Of a stretch of DNA of 64,000 bases, positions 35,813-44,388 are shown one piece after another. A program made the position numbers and the translations under genes. The stretch's first letter is position 1; every line of letters starts with the position of its first letter. Source of the stretch: Pareuzebyella sediminis. GTDB taxonomy: Bacteria; Bacteroidota; Bacteroidia; Flavobacteriales; Flavobacteriaceae. The DNA lies in assembly GCF_008367235.1 (NCBI RefSeq), contig NZ_VTZS01000002.1, positions 682,001-746,000 on the forward strand, in the 5' to 3' direction. The notes under the pieces are model-generated. The model saw only the letters and a list, made by a program, of their open reading frames with translations, was not told the origin of the DNA and ran no database searches.

Positions 35813-37312
35813 TTAACGAATAACTTTTTTAAGAACGCCAAGTACCCCCCTGATGAAAGTTGCGCTTGTAAGCACTTTGATGATAGGGTTTTGGCGGGTG
35901 CTTGTTCTTCTACTTGTGGTTCTTGGTTTTTCTTTTTCGTTTTGTGCTGCTGCTTCGGCCTTCTCGATTTTCTCGTTCAGAATTTCGTAGGCACTTTCGC
36001 GATCCACCACGTCATTATATTTTTTTACCAGTTTCGAACTATCTATGGCCGATTTTAATTCATCGTCTGTCAGAACGTCCATACGGCTCATGGGAGCCCT
36101 GAGCAAGGTAGCCGCCAGCGGTGTTGGCCGACCTTTCTCGTCCAGGGCCGAAATCAGTGCTTCACCGATACCTAAGGAAGTAAGCACCTCTTTGGTGTCG
36201 TAATAATCGGATTCTGGGTAGTTTTCGGCGGTTAGTTTGATCGCTTTACGGTCTCGAGCCGTGAAAGCACGAAGGGCATGTTGAACCTTAAGCCCGAGTT
36301 GTGCCAATACTTCGTTGGGTACATCGGTTGGGTTCTGTGTTACGAAATAGATTCCTATACCTTTGGAGCGTATTAGTTTTACAATATTTTCAATCTGGTC
36401 TAGTAGGGCTTTCGACGCTTCGTCAAAAATCAGATGGGCCTCATCTATAAATAGAACAAGTTCTGGTCTATCACTATCCCCCTGTTCAGGAAAAGTACTA
36501 TAAATTTCTGCCAAAAGGCTCAGCATAAATGTTGAGAATAGTTTTGGTCGATCTTGAATATCGGTAAGCCTTATGATATTGATAAACCCTTTTCCATTTT
36601 CATCGATTCGGGTGAGGTCATGTACTTCGAATGACTTTTCTCCAAAGAAAAGATCGGCACCTTGCTGTTCGAGTTCTATAATCTTTCTAAGTATAGCACC
36701 TGTGGAACTGGTCGAGATGCGTCCGTATTCTTTAGTGAACTCCGCTTTACCAGACTCGGTGGCATATTGCAGCACCTTTTTAAAATCTTTCAGGTCTAAT
36801 AGGGGTAACTTGTGATCATCACAATATTTGAATATCACCGCAACAATGCCCTGCTGTGTTTCGCTTAGGTCAAGGATTCGGGACAATAGGATAGGCCCGA
36901 ATTCGGATACGGTCGCCCTTAACTTGACCCCGTCTTGTTCCGAGAGCGATAATATTTCAATAGGAAAACGTTTCGGTTCAAAGGGAATTCCTATTTTCTC
37001 GTGCCGTTCATCGATTTTGGGATGTCCGGGACTAGGTTGGGCAATACCGCTTAAATCACCTTTGAGATCCATAAGCAAAACGGGTATGCCCTTGTCCGAT
37101 AGATTTTCTGCCAGTACTTGTAAGGTCTTTGTTTTTCCAGTTCCGGTAGCTCCTGCGATGAGACCGTGGCGGTTCAATGTTTTTAAGGGTATTTTTACCA
37201 AAGCATTGGTTACGGCTTCGCCTTCAAGCATGGCCGCACCCATGACAATGGCATCGCCTTTGGTTTCATATCCTTTTTTAATAAAGTCGAAAAACGCTTC
37301 TTTTGACGCCAT
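35813..37312 (-). CDS. HerA-like ATPase/helicase (DUF853)
   Basis: A 499-residue soluble P-loop ATPase. Walker A is AGATGTGKTKTL (~residues 52-63); Walker B is ELVLFIDEAHLIF (~285-297); the sensor region is IGIYFVTQNPTDVP and an arginine-rich GLKVQHALRAFTARDRKAI follows. This is the DUF853 branch of the HerA/FtsK superfamily, often annotated as helicase HerA-like. The family's cellular role is not settled; members form hexameric DNA translocases. The final ~70 residues are a charged linker and a basic tail (RRTSTRQNP...). No NurA gene is adjacent. Confidence 0.88.
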   Translation of the reverse strand: MASKEAFFDFIKKGYETKGDAIVMGAAMLEGEAVTNALVKIPLKTLNRHGLIAGATGTGKTKTLQVLAENLSDKGIPVLLMDLKGDLSGIAQPSPGHPKIDERHEKIGIPFEPKRFPIEILSLSEQDGVKLRATVSEFGPILLSRILDLSETQQGIVAVIFKYCDDHKLPLLDLKDFKKVLQYATESGKAEFTKEYGRISTSSTGAILRKIIELEQQGADLFFGEKSFEVHDLTRIDENGKGFINIIRLTDIQDRPKLFSTFMLSLLAEIYSTFPEQGDSDRPELVLFIDEAHLIFDEASKALLDQIENIVKLIRSKGIGIYFVTQNPTDVPNEVLAQLGLKVQHALRAFTARDRKAIKLTAENYPESDYYDTKEVLTSLGIGEALISALDEKGRPTPLAATLLRAPMSRMDVLTDDELKSAIDSSKLVKKYNDVVDRESAYEILNEKIEKAEAAAQNEKEKPRTTSRRTSTRQNPIIKVLTSATFIRGVLGVLKKVIR

Positions 37313-37459
37313 CTGAAAATTTTTGTTAAAAATAGCAGATTTCTACCCAATAGAAAAGTCCGTTTTTACCAGTATCAAAATTATATAGGGAAACTTGACC
37401 TGAAATTCGATTAGGTTTTGTCATAATCATTTTTCGCTTATCCTTTACATAGGATAAAC

Positions 37460-39124
37460 TTAGTCCATCATTTTATAGATTTTACCATCGGCCTTGGTAA
37501 AAAGATACCCTGAACCTGCACAGTCGCTTCCAAGTCGAAGGTCGACCCTCTTCGCACCTGAAATCGCGGCGAACGTTTTGATTGTATCGTTTAAGGATAC
37601 ATTAAGTCTGTATATACGGCCACTGTTCACATCGCCCTTGTAGACGTATCCCGTGGGGATATCACCGAAAATATAGCTTTGGGGATCCGAACCTTTTTTG
37701 ACAAAAAACCCTCCACTAATGGCGGCCCCCTCAGAGTGATCGTATTGCAAGACTGGATAGGTAACTCCACTCTGTTCATCGTCTTCGGGCAGTGGATATA
37801 GTTTGTCCATAGCCTGATCTGGATTTAGAAGGAAAGTACCTTCTCGAATAGGCCATCCATAAAAGTGGCCGGGAAGAATACGATTTAGTTCTTCGATATT
37901 GTTGTGGCCGATATCGGTAGCGTAAAGAGCTCCGTCCCCATCCCAGGATAACCGGTTTGGATTGCGAAAGCCATAGGCCCAAACTTCCCCGATCTTTTCG
38001 CGATGCTTTGCAAAGGGATTGTCTTCGGGTATGCCATACATGTTATTCGATGAATTGTTGCCTAAGGGGTCGATGCGCAATATGCTACTCCACACCCCAT
38101 TGCCATGGTGATGAGCGATTTCTTTATGGCCATTTTCAACGCTCGATCCATCGCCTAGACCTATGTATAGTTTGCCATAATCTATTGATTGTCTATTCGC
38201 GTCGGGGTTAAAGGCAATCTCTTGCATGCCGTGAATGGTTCCGTAAAAATCTATGCGCAGTAGCTCTCGTGATTTTATCGCAATTTTTGGGGTTTGAAAA
38301 TCTTCTACTTTCCATTCCTTCAATACCCACTGCAAGCGCTTGGGTATAGAATCGGCATAGGTAAAGTCTGGGGTGGCCGTTCCCTTAGGTTCGGTATGGG
38401 TGGTATACAGTAGGCCGTTGCGTTCAAAATCGGGGTGAAAGGCAAAGCTCCCAAAGCCAGTGGCCAGCCCCGGCTCACTGATAAAATGTGGTTGCCTTTC
38501 CCTTAAATTGAAAAAAGGCTTGGCTACAGTATCTGTAATTTCATAGAGTATACCTCTAAGATCATTCGTGAAGAGTCTGCCACTATTGGGTTCGCAACCT
38601 ATTTTATTGATACGGGCCAAAGGCGATTTCTCACTGCTTGCGGGTACTTGAGCCAAATATTGAATGGTAATTGGGATAGAATCGAAAGAGATTTGGTTCG
38701 GTATCGGATCGGTCAAAGCACCGGGTTGGTCTACACCTTTTATGGAATTCTTTTTTTTGGTATGCATGTAGGCCAATAAGGCATTTAGTTCGGTAGAGTC
38801 TAAGTTCGTAAAGCTGGGCATAACGGTCATGAAGCGCTCTTTCAATGTTGTTGCTCTAGAATCGTTCGCAGCAAGAAGCGCACTGGCATCGGTTATCATT
38901 TTTTTTAGCCATTCTGTAGATACTTCGGTCGTTATTCCACCTAAAGCTGGACCTATACCGGTATTCTTAAAATTATGGCAAGCACTGCAATGTTGGGCAA
39001 ATAGGGTCTTTCCTTTGCTAATGTTTGCAGGGTCTTCCGATATGTCCGATCCAAATGCCGACTCTTGCCCGTCCTTACAGCCGAATACGATACCGAGGAA
39101 GAGCAAAAAATAAACATATTTCAT
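37460..39124 (-). CDS. Cytochrome c / PQQ-dependent sugar dehydrogenase fusion lipoprotein
   Basis: 554 residues from ATG 39124, chosen because it gives a lipobox signal (YFLLFLGIVFGC); the ATG at 39160 adds only an unconserved leader. Residues ~30-125 are a c-type cytochrome with haem site CSACH and Met ligand in MPSFTNL. Residues ~160-554 are a soluble glucose/sorbosone dehydrogenase-like beta-propeller with GFGSFAFHPDF, YGFRNPNRLSWD and DIGHNNIEELN. Such enzymes use PQQ and oxidise aldoses or polyol-type sugars, passing electrons to the attached haem. Periplasmic, lipid-anchored. Stands alone; not linked to a PQQ synthesis gene in this window. Confidence 0.86.
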   Translation of the reverse strand: MKYVYFLLFLGIVFGCKDGQESAFGSDISEDPANISKGKTLFAQHCSACHNFKNTGIGPALGGITTEVSTEWLKKMITDASALLAANDSRATTLKERFMTVMPSFTNLDSTELNALLAYMHTKKKNSIKGVDQPGALTDPIPNQISFDSIPITIQYLAQVPASSEKSPLARINKIGCEPNSGRLFTNDLRGILYEITDTVAKPFFNLRERQPHFISEPGLATGFGSFAFHPDFERNGLLYTTHTEPKGTATPDFTYADSIPKRLQWVLKEWKVEDFQTPKIAIKSRELLRIDFYGTIHGMQEIAFNPDANRQSIDYGKLYIGLGDGSSVENGHKEIAHHHGNGVWSSILRIDPLGNNSSNNMYGIPEDNPFAKHREKIGEVWAYGFRNPNRLSWDGDGALYATDIGHNNIEELNRILPGHFYGWPIREGTFLLNPDQAMDKLYPLPEDDEQSGVTYPVLQYDHSEGAAISGGFFVKKGSDPQSYIFGDIPTGYVYKGDVNSGRIYRLNVSLNDTIKTFAAISGAKRVDLRLGSDCAGSGYLFTKADGKIYKMMD

Positions 39125-39251
39125 GATTTCTGGTGGGTTTGGTCTTGAGAATCGCGGCAATTTATGACAAAAAATTAGAACAAAGGTAATGTGCTCAACG
39201 GGAGGAAATAAGAAATTATGGGGCCAGGTCTCGAGTACTTAAGTTAATGCA

Positions 39252-39259
39252 TATCTTTG
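39252..39259 (+). promoter_or_regulatory. Putative -7 promoter box abutting queE start
   Basis: TATCTTTG fits TAnnTTTG and ends 5 nt before ATG 39265. Transcription would begin at or near that ATG, giving a leaderless mRNA, or an 18-nt leader if translation starts at ATG 39283. Confidence 0.55.
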
Positions 39260-39264
39260 CCCCC

Positions 39265-39897
39265 ATGAAAAAAAAGGATATCATGAAGCGCGTCGATGCA
39301 GGTGAAATGCTGCCCTTGATGGAGGAGTTTTACACCATTCAAGGGGAAGGGTATCATAAAGGGACGGCAGCTTATTTTATCAGAATCGGCGGTTGTGATG
39401 TGGGATGCCATTGGTGCGATGTCAAGGAAAGCTGGAATGCCGAAACGCATCCGCCTACTGCAATAGAACAAATCGTTGAGAACGCCGCAACCTATTCCAA
39501 TACCATCGTAGTAACTGGGGGTGAGCCCCTAACTTGGAACATGCAACCCTTGACCGACGGTCTGAAAGAAAAAAATCTCCAAACCCACATAGAAACTTCC
39601 GGGGCGTATCCCTTGACTGGTACCTGGGATTGGATTTGTCTCTCGCCTAAGAAAAATAAGTTGCCTACTAGTCAAATTTATGGAGTAGCCAACGAACTCA
39701 AAGTTATTGTTTACAATAAACACGATTTTGTATTTGCCGAAGAACAGGCGGCAAAAACGGATGACTCCTGCATTTTATATTTACAGCCGGAATGGAGCGT
39801 GCGTGAAAAGGTAACTCCTTGGATCGTCGATTATGTAATGCGTAATCCTAAGTGGAAGGTGTCGTTGCAGACCCACAAATATTTGAATATACCTTAA
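39265..39897 (+). CDS. queE: 7-carboxy-7-deazaguanine synthase QueE
   Basis: A radical-SAM enzyme that ring-contracts CPH4 to 7-carboxy-7-deazaguanine in queuosine and deazapurine synthesis. The 4Fe-4S site is CDVGCHWC (CxxxCxxC). FYTIQGEGYHKGTAAYFIRIGG is the substrate strand; VVTGGEPL and ETSG match the SAM-binding residues of this family; the 210-aa length is normal. I choose ATG 39265 (MKKKDIMKRV); ATG 39247 would contain the promoter box, so it is unlikely. ATG 39283 is possible. Confidence 0.92.
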   Translation: MKKKDIMKRVDAGEMLPLMEEFYTIQGEGYHKGTAAYFIRIGGCDVGCHWCDVKESWNAETHPPTAIEQIVENAATYSNTIVVTGGEPLTWNMQPLTDGLKEKNLQTHIETSGAYPLTGTWDWICLSPKKNKLPTSQIYGVANELKVIVYNKHDFVFAEEQAAKTDDSCILYLQPEWSVREKVTPWIVDYVMRNPKWKVSLQTHKYLNIP

Positions 39898-39910
39898 GGT
39901 TACGAATATG

Positions 39911-40834
39911 TTACCTACCTCCTTGCGAGGCAAGGTCTAACAGACATTCACTATCTAGACCAGGTGGGGCCGAAATACCTTTAGATGCTTGATGTTCGAG
40001 CATTTTAAGCACGCTTTGACCGCTTAGTGCGCAGGCAACGTCTAACGAGTTTCCCGATTTCTCTAAGAGTGAAGCAGCCTTACTTGAAGGGCCGCCGAAT
40101 TGCAGTTGTGCCCGCATTAGGCACCCATCAACAGAGCAATGGCTATTGCCTGTTGTGTTACCGTCACCGTCGATTACAGGGTCGCCATTCGTGTCCCTTT
40201 CTACATCTTCATGGTCGTTGATCGGGTCTGTTCCCAAATTGACCAACCCGAATAAGTGACCGAATTCATGGTTCAGGGTAGCAAGTTCGACTTGGGCATT
40301 GGAAATAAATATGCTCTGCCCTGCCAATTTGCGTACGGTGACCTCATGAATGATCATAGAGGTGTTGCGGTAGACCGCTCCTAAGGTAACCAGGCCTTCA
40401 TCTTCATCGTCACCCTCGGCAGGTGCATCTGAAAAATAGATAAATACGGCCATGGTATCACCCTCATTATAAATGGTTCTGTTGTCTTCTTCAAGATCGG
40501 ATATCTTATCGACTGTAAGGCTTTCCTCGCCAGGTGACTCAAGTCGGTTGTAGACTACTTCGATACTTTCCTTAAAAGTACGTTGATTCAGAAAGTCAAC
40601 GAAAGCACCTATAGCTTCCTGTGTAGGCCGAAATCCGTCGACATAACCGATTTCTATTTTCAATTTTGAAAATTTGTCGTTGGATAGAAGATCACGGGCC
40701 GATTGACCGGTACCCAATAGATTCGCGGTTTTATCGACCGCCTTTGGGGTTTTGTCGGGATTTTCAACCGAACTTTTGGAGCATCCCAAGAACACCAAAA
40801 ACAATAGGAGAATAGATTTTTTGATTTTTTCCAT
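39911..40834 (-). CDS. Membrane-anchored metalloprotease-like lipoprotein
   Basis: 307 residues from ATG 40834 (MEKIKKSILLLFLVFLGC; lipobox Cys at ~18). ATG 40897 would overlap the methyltransferase and bury the signal. A zincin signature HEFGHLFGLVN (HExxHxxG) lies about two thirds along; the third ligand position is Asn, not the usual His or Asp, so a nearby His (DPINDHEDV, or SHCSVDGC) must serve if zinc is bound. The C-terminus has a pair of Cys in SHCSVDGCLM that may form a disulphide around a Met-turn. Annotated in relatives as 'membrane metalloprotease'. Tail-to-tail with queE, 13 bp apart. Confidence 0.72.
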   Translation of the reverse strand: MEKIKKSILLLFLVFLGCSKSSVENPDKTPKAVDKTANLLGTGQSARDLLSNDKFSKLKIEIGYVDGFRPTQEAIGAFVDFLNQRTFKESIEVVYNRLESPGEESLTVDKISDLEEDNRTIYNEGDTMAVFIYFSDAPAEGDDEDEGLVTLGAVYRNTSMIIHEVTVRKLAGQSIFISNAQVELATLNHEFGHLFGLVNLGTDPINDHEDVERDTNGDPVIDGDGNTTGNSHCSVDGCLMRAQLQFGGPSSKAASLLEKSGNSLDVACALSGQSVLKMLEHQASKGISAPPGLDSECLLDLASQGGR

Positions 40835-40884
40835 TCGATTCTTTTTATCTCTATGAATGTAACGCAAAAATTGAGCCAACCGTA

Positions 40885-41592
40885 TTAAGAGGGCCATAAT
40901 CTTGCCAAGTAATCGTAATGTTCACCATGCTGTACAAGTTCACAATTAAGGCCATTGGCGCGAGCCTCGAATTGCAATGTACGATAATCTATGTATAGCC
41001 ATTTAAAAGGGTTGCTTTTTTGGTTCCTATATTCCATATAGAATTCGACTTCCCCGTAGTATGCTCCGGTATCTGGAACCCAGTATCCACCATCATCGTC
41101 TTTTTCGAACATGTAAATAATGTCGCTAGAATCCAGAAGTATTTGGCCGTCATGATTTAACAGAGACTTCATGCGCTGAAAAAAAACGCCTAGTTTGTTC
41201 ATTTCTCCAACTATACCGATGCCGTTCATTAGCAGGAGTAAAGTGTCAAATTTTTCATTTTCGAAATGATATATATCGGCATGCACCGTATTCTTAATTC
41301 CTCTAAGCATACAGGTGTTCACGGCCCCTTTTGAATAGTCTAGCGCAGTAACGTCATAGCCTTTTTTTTGCAGAAAGAGGCTATGACTTCCGGCACCCGC
41401 GCCAATATCTAAGACCTTTCCCTTGCAAAGGGACAAGGCCTTCTGCTCAAGCTTTGGCATACCGTCGAAATTCCTAAAAAGATAAGGTACTGAAAGTTCA
41501 TCCTCTTCATCAAGTGAGGAATAGATTGTGATATCTTCACTATAACCTCCCTGTTGATAATCCAGTAAAGCCGACCCGAATAAATCATCCAT
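40885..41592 (-). CDS. Class I SAM-dependent methyltransferase
   Basis: A 235-residue Rossmann-fold methyltransferase. Motif I is VLDIGAGAGSHSLFLQ (~residues 55-70), motif II TALDYSKGAVNTC, and FDTLLLLMNGIGIVG is the post-motif-II strand with the acidic/polar contact. The rest holds ILLDSSDIIYMF and EFYMEYRNQ. The acceptor substrate is unknown. Upstream of the metalloprotease gene (50 bp) and divergent from the YkgJ gene. Confidence 0.87.
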   Translation of the reverse strand: MDDLFGSALLDYQQGGYSEDITIYSSLDEEDELSVPYLFRNFDGMPKLEQKALSLCKGKVLDIGAGAGSHSLFLQKKGYDVTALDYSKGAVNTCMLRGIKNTVHADIYHFENEKFDTLLLLMNGIGIVGEMNKLGVFFQRMKSLLNHDGQILLDSSDIIYMFEKDDDGGYWVPDTGAYYGEVEFYMEYRNQKSNPFKWLYIDYRTLQFEARANGLNCELVQHGEHYDYLARLWPS

Positions 41593-41641
41593 CTGATTTG
41601 TTTAAGGGTACAAAAATGGATTTTTTTATCGATATCTTGTG

Positions 41642-41649
41642 TAGTTTTG
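41642..41649 (+). promoter_or_regulatory. Putative -7 promoter box for YkgJ gene
   Basis: TAGTTTTG fits TAnnTTTG, 19 nt before the ATG at 41669, in the 76-bp divergent spacer with the methyltransferase gene. Confidence 0.55.
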
Positions 41650-41668
41650 AATGCTTAAATAGACAGTT

Positions 41669-42166
41669 ATGATTGACGATATAGCCAAGCTTCCACAACG
41701 GGCAAGGGAAAAACACCAAGATAACAGAACGTTTTTTTCGAAGCTCAAAAAGAAACCACCGAAAAATCTTGACTACATCATGCAAGAATTGCACGAGGCT
41801 GAATTTGAACGTACCGATTGCCTGAAGTGCGCAAACTGCTGTAAGACAACAGGCCCATTGTTCACCAAGGCCGATATTGAGCGTATTGCCAAATTCTTAC
41901 GTGTAAAGCCACAGGGTTTCATAGAAAGCTATCTTCAAGTGGATGAAGATAACGACTATGTGCTACAACACTTACCCTGCTCTTTTTTAGGGGCTGACAA
42001 CTATTGTTCGATTTATGAGGTACGTCCGAAGGCATGCCGAGAATTTCCGCATACCAATAGAAAAAAATTCCAGCAAATTTCACAACTTACACTTAAAAAT
42101 GTGGCCATCTGCCCAGCCGCCTTCAATATTGTTGAGGCCATGAAAAAGAGAATAGAACTTAGATAG
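41669..42166 (+). CDS. YkgJ-family cysteine-cluster protein
   Basis: A 165-residue protein with the Cys pattern of the CxxCxxCC family: DCLKCANCCKTTGP, then LPCSFLGADNYCSIYEVRPKACREFPH, and a late CPAAFN. These Cys residues bind Zn or an Fe-S cluster. Function of the family is unclear. No signal peptide. The next gene (sterol desaturase) starts 75 nt later, with its own -7-like sequence. Confidence 0.9.
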   Translation: MIDDIAKLPQRAREKHQDNRTFFSKLKKKPPKNLDYIMQELHEAEFERTDCLKCANCCKTTGPLFTKADIERIAKFLRVKPQGFIESYLQVDEDNDYVLQHLPCSFLGADNYCSIYEVRPKACREFPHTNRKKFQQISQLTLKNVAICPAAFNIVEAMKKRIELR

Positions 42167-42240
42167 GTCCTTGAAAATAAAATTTAAAAGACCTTAGTTC
42201 ACCTTCGCTAAATGGTCCTCTACTTTTATATCTTTAGGGG

Positions 42241-43071
42241 ATGGAATCGATACTTTCCTACTTTGAGACTATTCCCTCATCGCATCGATCGTTGATCTTG
42301 GTAGGGGGCATAACGTTCTTTTGGATTTTGGAAGGAGCCGTACCACTGTTTAAGTTCAAGTATAAAAAATGGAAACATGCGGGACCCAATCTTTTTTTTA
42401 CCCTAACAACCGTCTTAGTGAACTTTGCTTTGGCATTTTTATTAGTGAAAACAGCAGATTGGACTGCGGCATACGATTTCGGCATATTAAACTGGTTGCC
42501 TACCATGCCGCTATGGCTACATATAGTGCTTGGGGTGCTTTTTTTAGATTTAATCGGGGCCTATCTTCCACATCTTGTCGAACACAAGGTGAAATTGCTT
42601 TGGATGGTTCACTTGGTACATCACACCGACCACCATGTCGATACGACTACCGCAAACCGGCATCATCCGTTGGAAAGTATGGTCCGATTCTTTTTTACGC
42701 TGATCGGGGTTTTTAGTATTGGAACACCTATCGGAATTCTAATGCTCTATCAGTCTTTATCGGTCGTAGCCGCCCAGTTTACACATGCGAACATTAAGTT
42801 GCCGGCTGGATGGGACAAAACTTTAAGTTGGATTCTGGTATCCCCTGATATGCATAAAGTACATCACCATTATAGGTTACCTTATACCGATAGTAATTAC
42901 GGAAATATTTTTTCTCTATGGGACCGTCTTTTCGGAACCTATCGTCAATATGATCGCGAGGCCATTATTTATGGAGTAGACACTTTTCCCGATCCTGAAG
43001 AGAACGGGAGTCTTACGGGACTGATCAAACAGCCGTTTCACAAGTATAGAAAACCTAGTTCTTTAGATTAA
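42241..43071 (+). CDS. Sterol desaturase/fatty acid hydroxylase-family membrane protein
   Basis: A 276-residue membrane di-iron enzyme. About four hydrophobic helices are followed by the histidine boxes that hold the di-iron site: HLVEH (~120), HLVHHTDHHVD (~136), and HKVHHHYRLPYTDSNYG (~215). The family hydroxylates or desaturates sterols, fatty acids or alkylglycerols; the exact lipid is unknown. A TATCTTTA at 42229-42236, close to the TAnnTTTG consensus, ends 4 nt before the ATG, suggesting a near leaderless mRNA. Confidence 0.88.
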   Translation: MESILSYFETIPSSHRSLILVGGITFFWILEGAVPLFKFKYKKWKHAGPNLFFTLTTVLVNFALAFLLVKTADWTAAYDFGILNWLPTMPLWLHIVLGVLFLDLIGAYLPHLVEHKVKLLWMVHLVHHTDHHVDTTTANRHHPLESMVRFFFTLIGVFSIGTPIGILMLYQSLSVVAAQFTHANIKLPAGWDKTLSWILVSPDMHKVHHHYRLPYTDSNYGNIFSLWDRLFGTYRQYDREAIIYGVDTFPDPEENGSLTGLIKQPFHKYRKPSSLD

Positions 43072-43122
43072 ATTGATTGTGTATCATAGTGCTGCTGGAC
43101 AGCCTTTTTCATCCTGGTACGA

Positions 43123-44385
43123 TTAAGGATACAATAAATACTTTTCCCGTATCTGGTTGAACGTGCCAAGGTCGTTTTGCCAAGTCTGTTTGATTTCTTC
43201 CTCAGAAAGTCCCGCTTCGATTTGCTTTTGTAGTTTTTCGGTACCTGCATGTTTGGTGAAACCACTTGTATTGAATACCTCGGCCTTATTAAGAGCATTG
43301 GAATAGGCATCGATAAGCCATTTCAAGGAAACTTCACTAATTCTGGGAAAGTCGGATAAGTCTTTTCCAAAACATTTTTTACCCTCTTCTTTAGGATGTT
43401 TAGACCCGAAATTGGGCGCTGGAACATAACTAAAGCTGTATTGTGTACTATCGAGAAACGAGGCGCCATAACGTTGAAATTGTCTTTCGGTTCCTCTACC
43501 TGCGTTGATGTTCGTGCCCTCGAAAAGTCCTAAGCTGGGATAAAGGTTGACGGACGTATCATTGGGCAGGTTTGGAGAAGGTCTCACCACTAGACTATAA
43601 GGGGTGTCATGTGTATAGTTCTCTAGCCGTATGATTTTTAAATCTGCTTTTTTTTGGGAGCTGAGCCACTTTTCTTCATTGATCATTCTTGCATATTCCC
43701 CGATGGTCATGCCGTATACTAGGGGTATTTCGGTCAACCCGAGAAAACCGGTATGTGCGGCTTCCATGGTCGGCCCGTCAACATAATGTCCATTTGGGTT
43801 CGGCCGGTCTAAAACAAGCATGGGAATATCGTTTTCGGCGCAGGCTTCCATAACAAGCTGCAGGGTAGCTATGTACGTGTAAAACCGTACCCCGACATCT
43901 TGTATGTCAAAAACCACAATATCGAGGTCTTGTAGTTGTTCCGTCGATGGTTTTCTGTTTTTGCCATATAGTGAAATAAGGGGTAACCCGGTTTTGGCGT
44001 CGACGCCATCACTCACTTTTTCACCTGCATCCGCTTCTCCCCGGAACCCATGTTCAGGGGCGAAAACCGTTTTTATTTCCACATTTAAAGATAGCAATGA
44101 ATCGACCAAGTGTACGTACAAAGAGGAGGTCGGACCACTCATTTCGGCATTCTTGAAAAGTACACTGGTCTGGTTGGCGACGACGCCGACTTTCTTGCCC
44201 TTTAACAACGGTACATATTTATCCGTTCTATTAGCGGCCACCACCACTTGTTTTAAAAGGTGGGGAATCACAGCAGGAGCTTTATGGCTTGCGATAATTT
44301 TACCCTTATTTTCTTGGTTTCCGCAGGCGACCAAGACCAAAAACCAAATGAAAACTGTACTTTTATACACCTTAAAAAAAGCCAT
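43123..44385 (-). CDS. DUF1343 lipoprotein (NamZ exo-beta-N-acetylmuramidase family)
   Basis: 420 residues from ATG 44385 (MAFFKVYKSTVFIWFLVLVAC, lipobox LVAC). The ATG at 44439 adds a stretch that has no signal, so it is rejected. The mature part has KKVGVVANQTSVL, TVFAPEHGFRGEADAGEKV, PLISLYGKNRKPS and VVFDIQDVGVRFYTYI: the DUF1343 pattern, whose characterised member NamZ removes MurNAc from the ends of glycan chains in peptidoglycan recycling. So a murein turnover role is likely. The start lies 3 bp from that of the divergent permease. Confidence 0.87.
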   Translation of the reverse strand: MAFFKVYKSTVFIWFLVLVACGNQENKGKIIASHKAPAVIPHLLKQVVVAANRTDKYVPLLKGKKVGVVANQTSVLFKNAEMSGPTSSLYVHLVDSLLSLNVEIKTVFAPEHGFRGEADAGEKVSDGVDAKTGLPLISLYGKNRKPSTEQLQDLDIVVFDIQDVGVRFYTYIATLQLVMEACAENDIPMLVLDRPNPNGHYVDGPTMEAAHTGFLGLTEIPLVYGMTIGEYARMINEEKWLSSQKKADLKIIRLENYTHDTPYSLVVRPSPNLPNDTSVNLYPSLGLFEGTNINAGRGTERQFQRYGASFLDSTQYSFSYVPAPNFGSKHPKEEGKKCFGKDLSDFPRISEVSLKWLIDAYSNALNKAEVFNTSGFTKHAGTEKLQKQIEAGLSEEEIKQTWQNDLGTFNQIREKYLLYP

Positions 44386-44388
44386 AGA

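Noticed and set aside
44260-44388. ATG 44260 start for the FtsX-type permease
   Set aside because: It lies deep in the opposite gene and adds 43 residues without family likeness; TTG 44389 matches the usual MNF..AKRL start.
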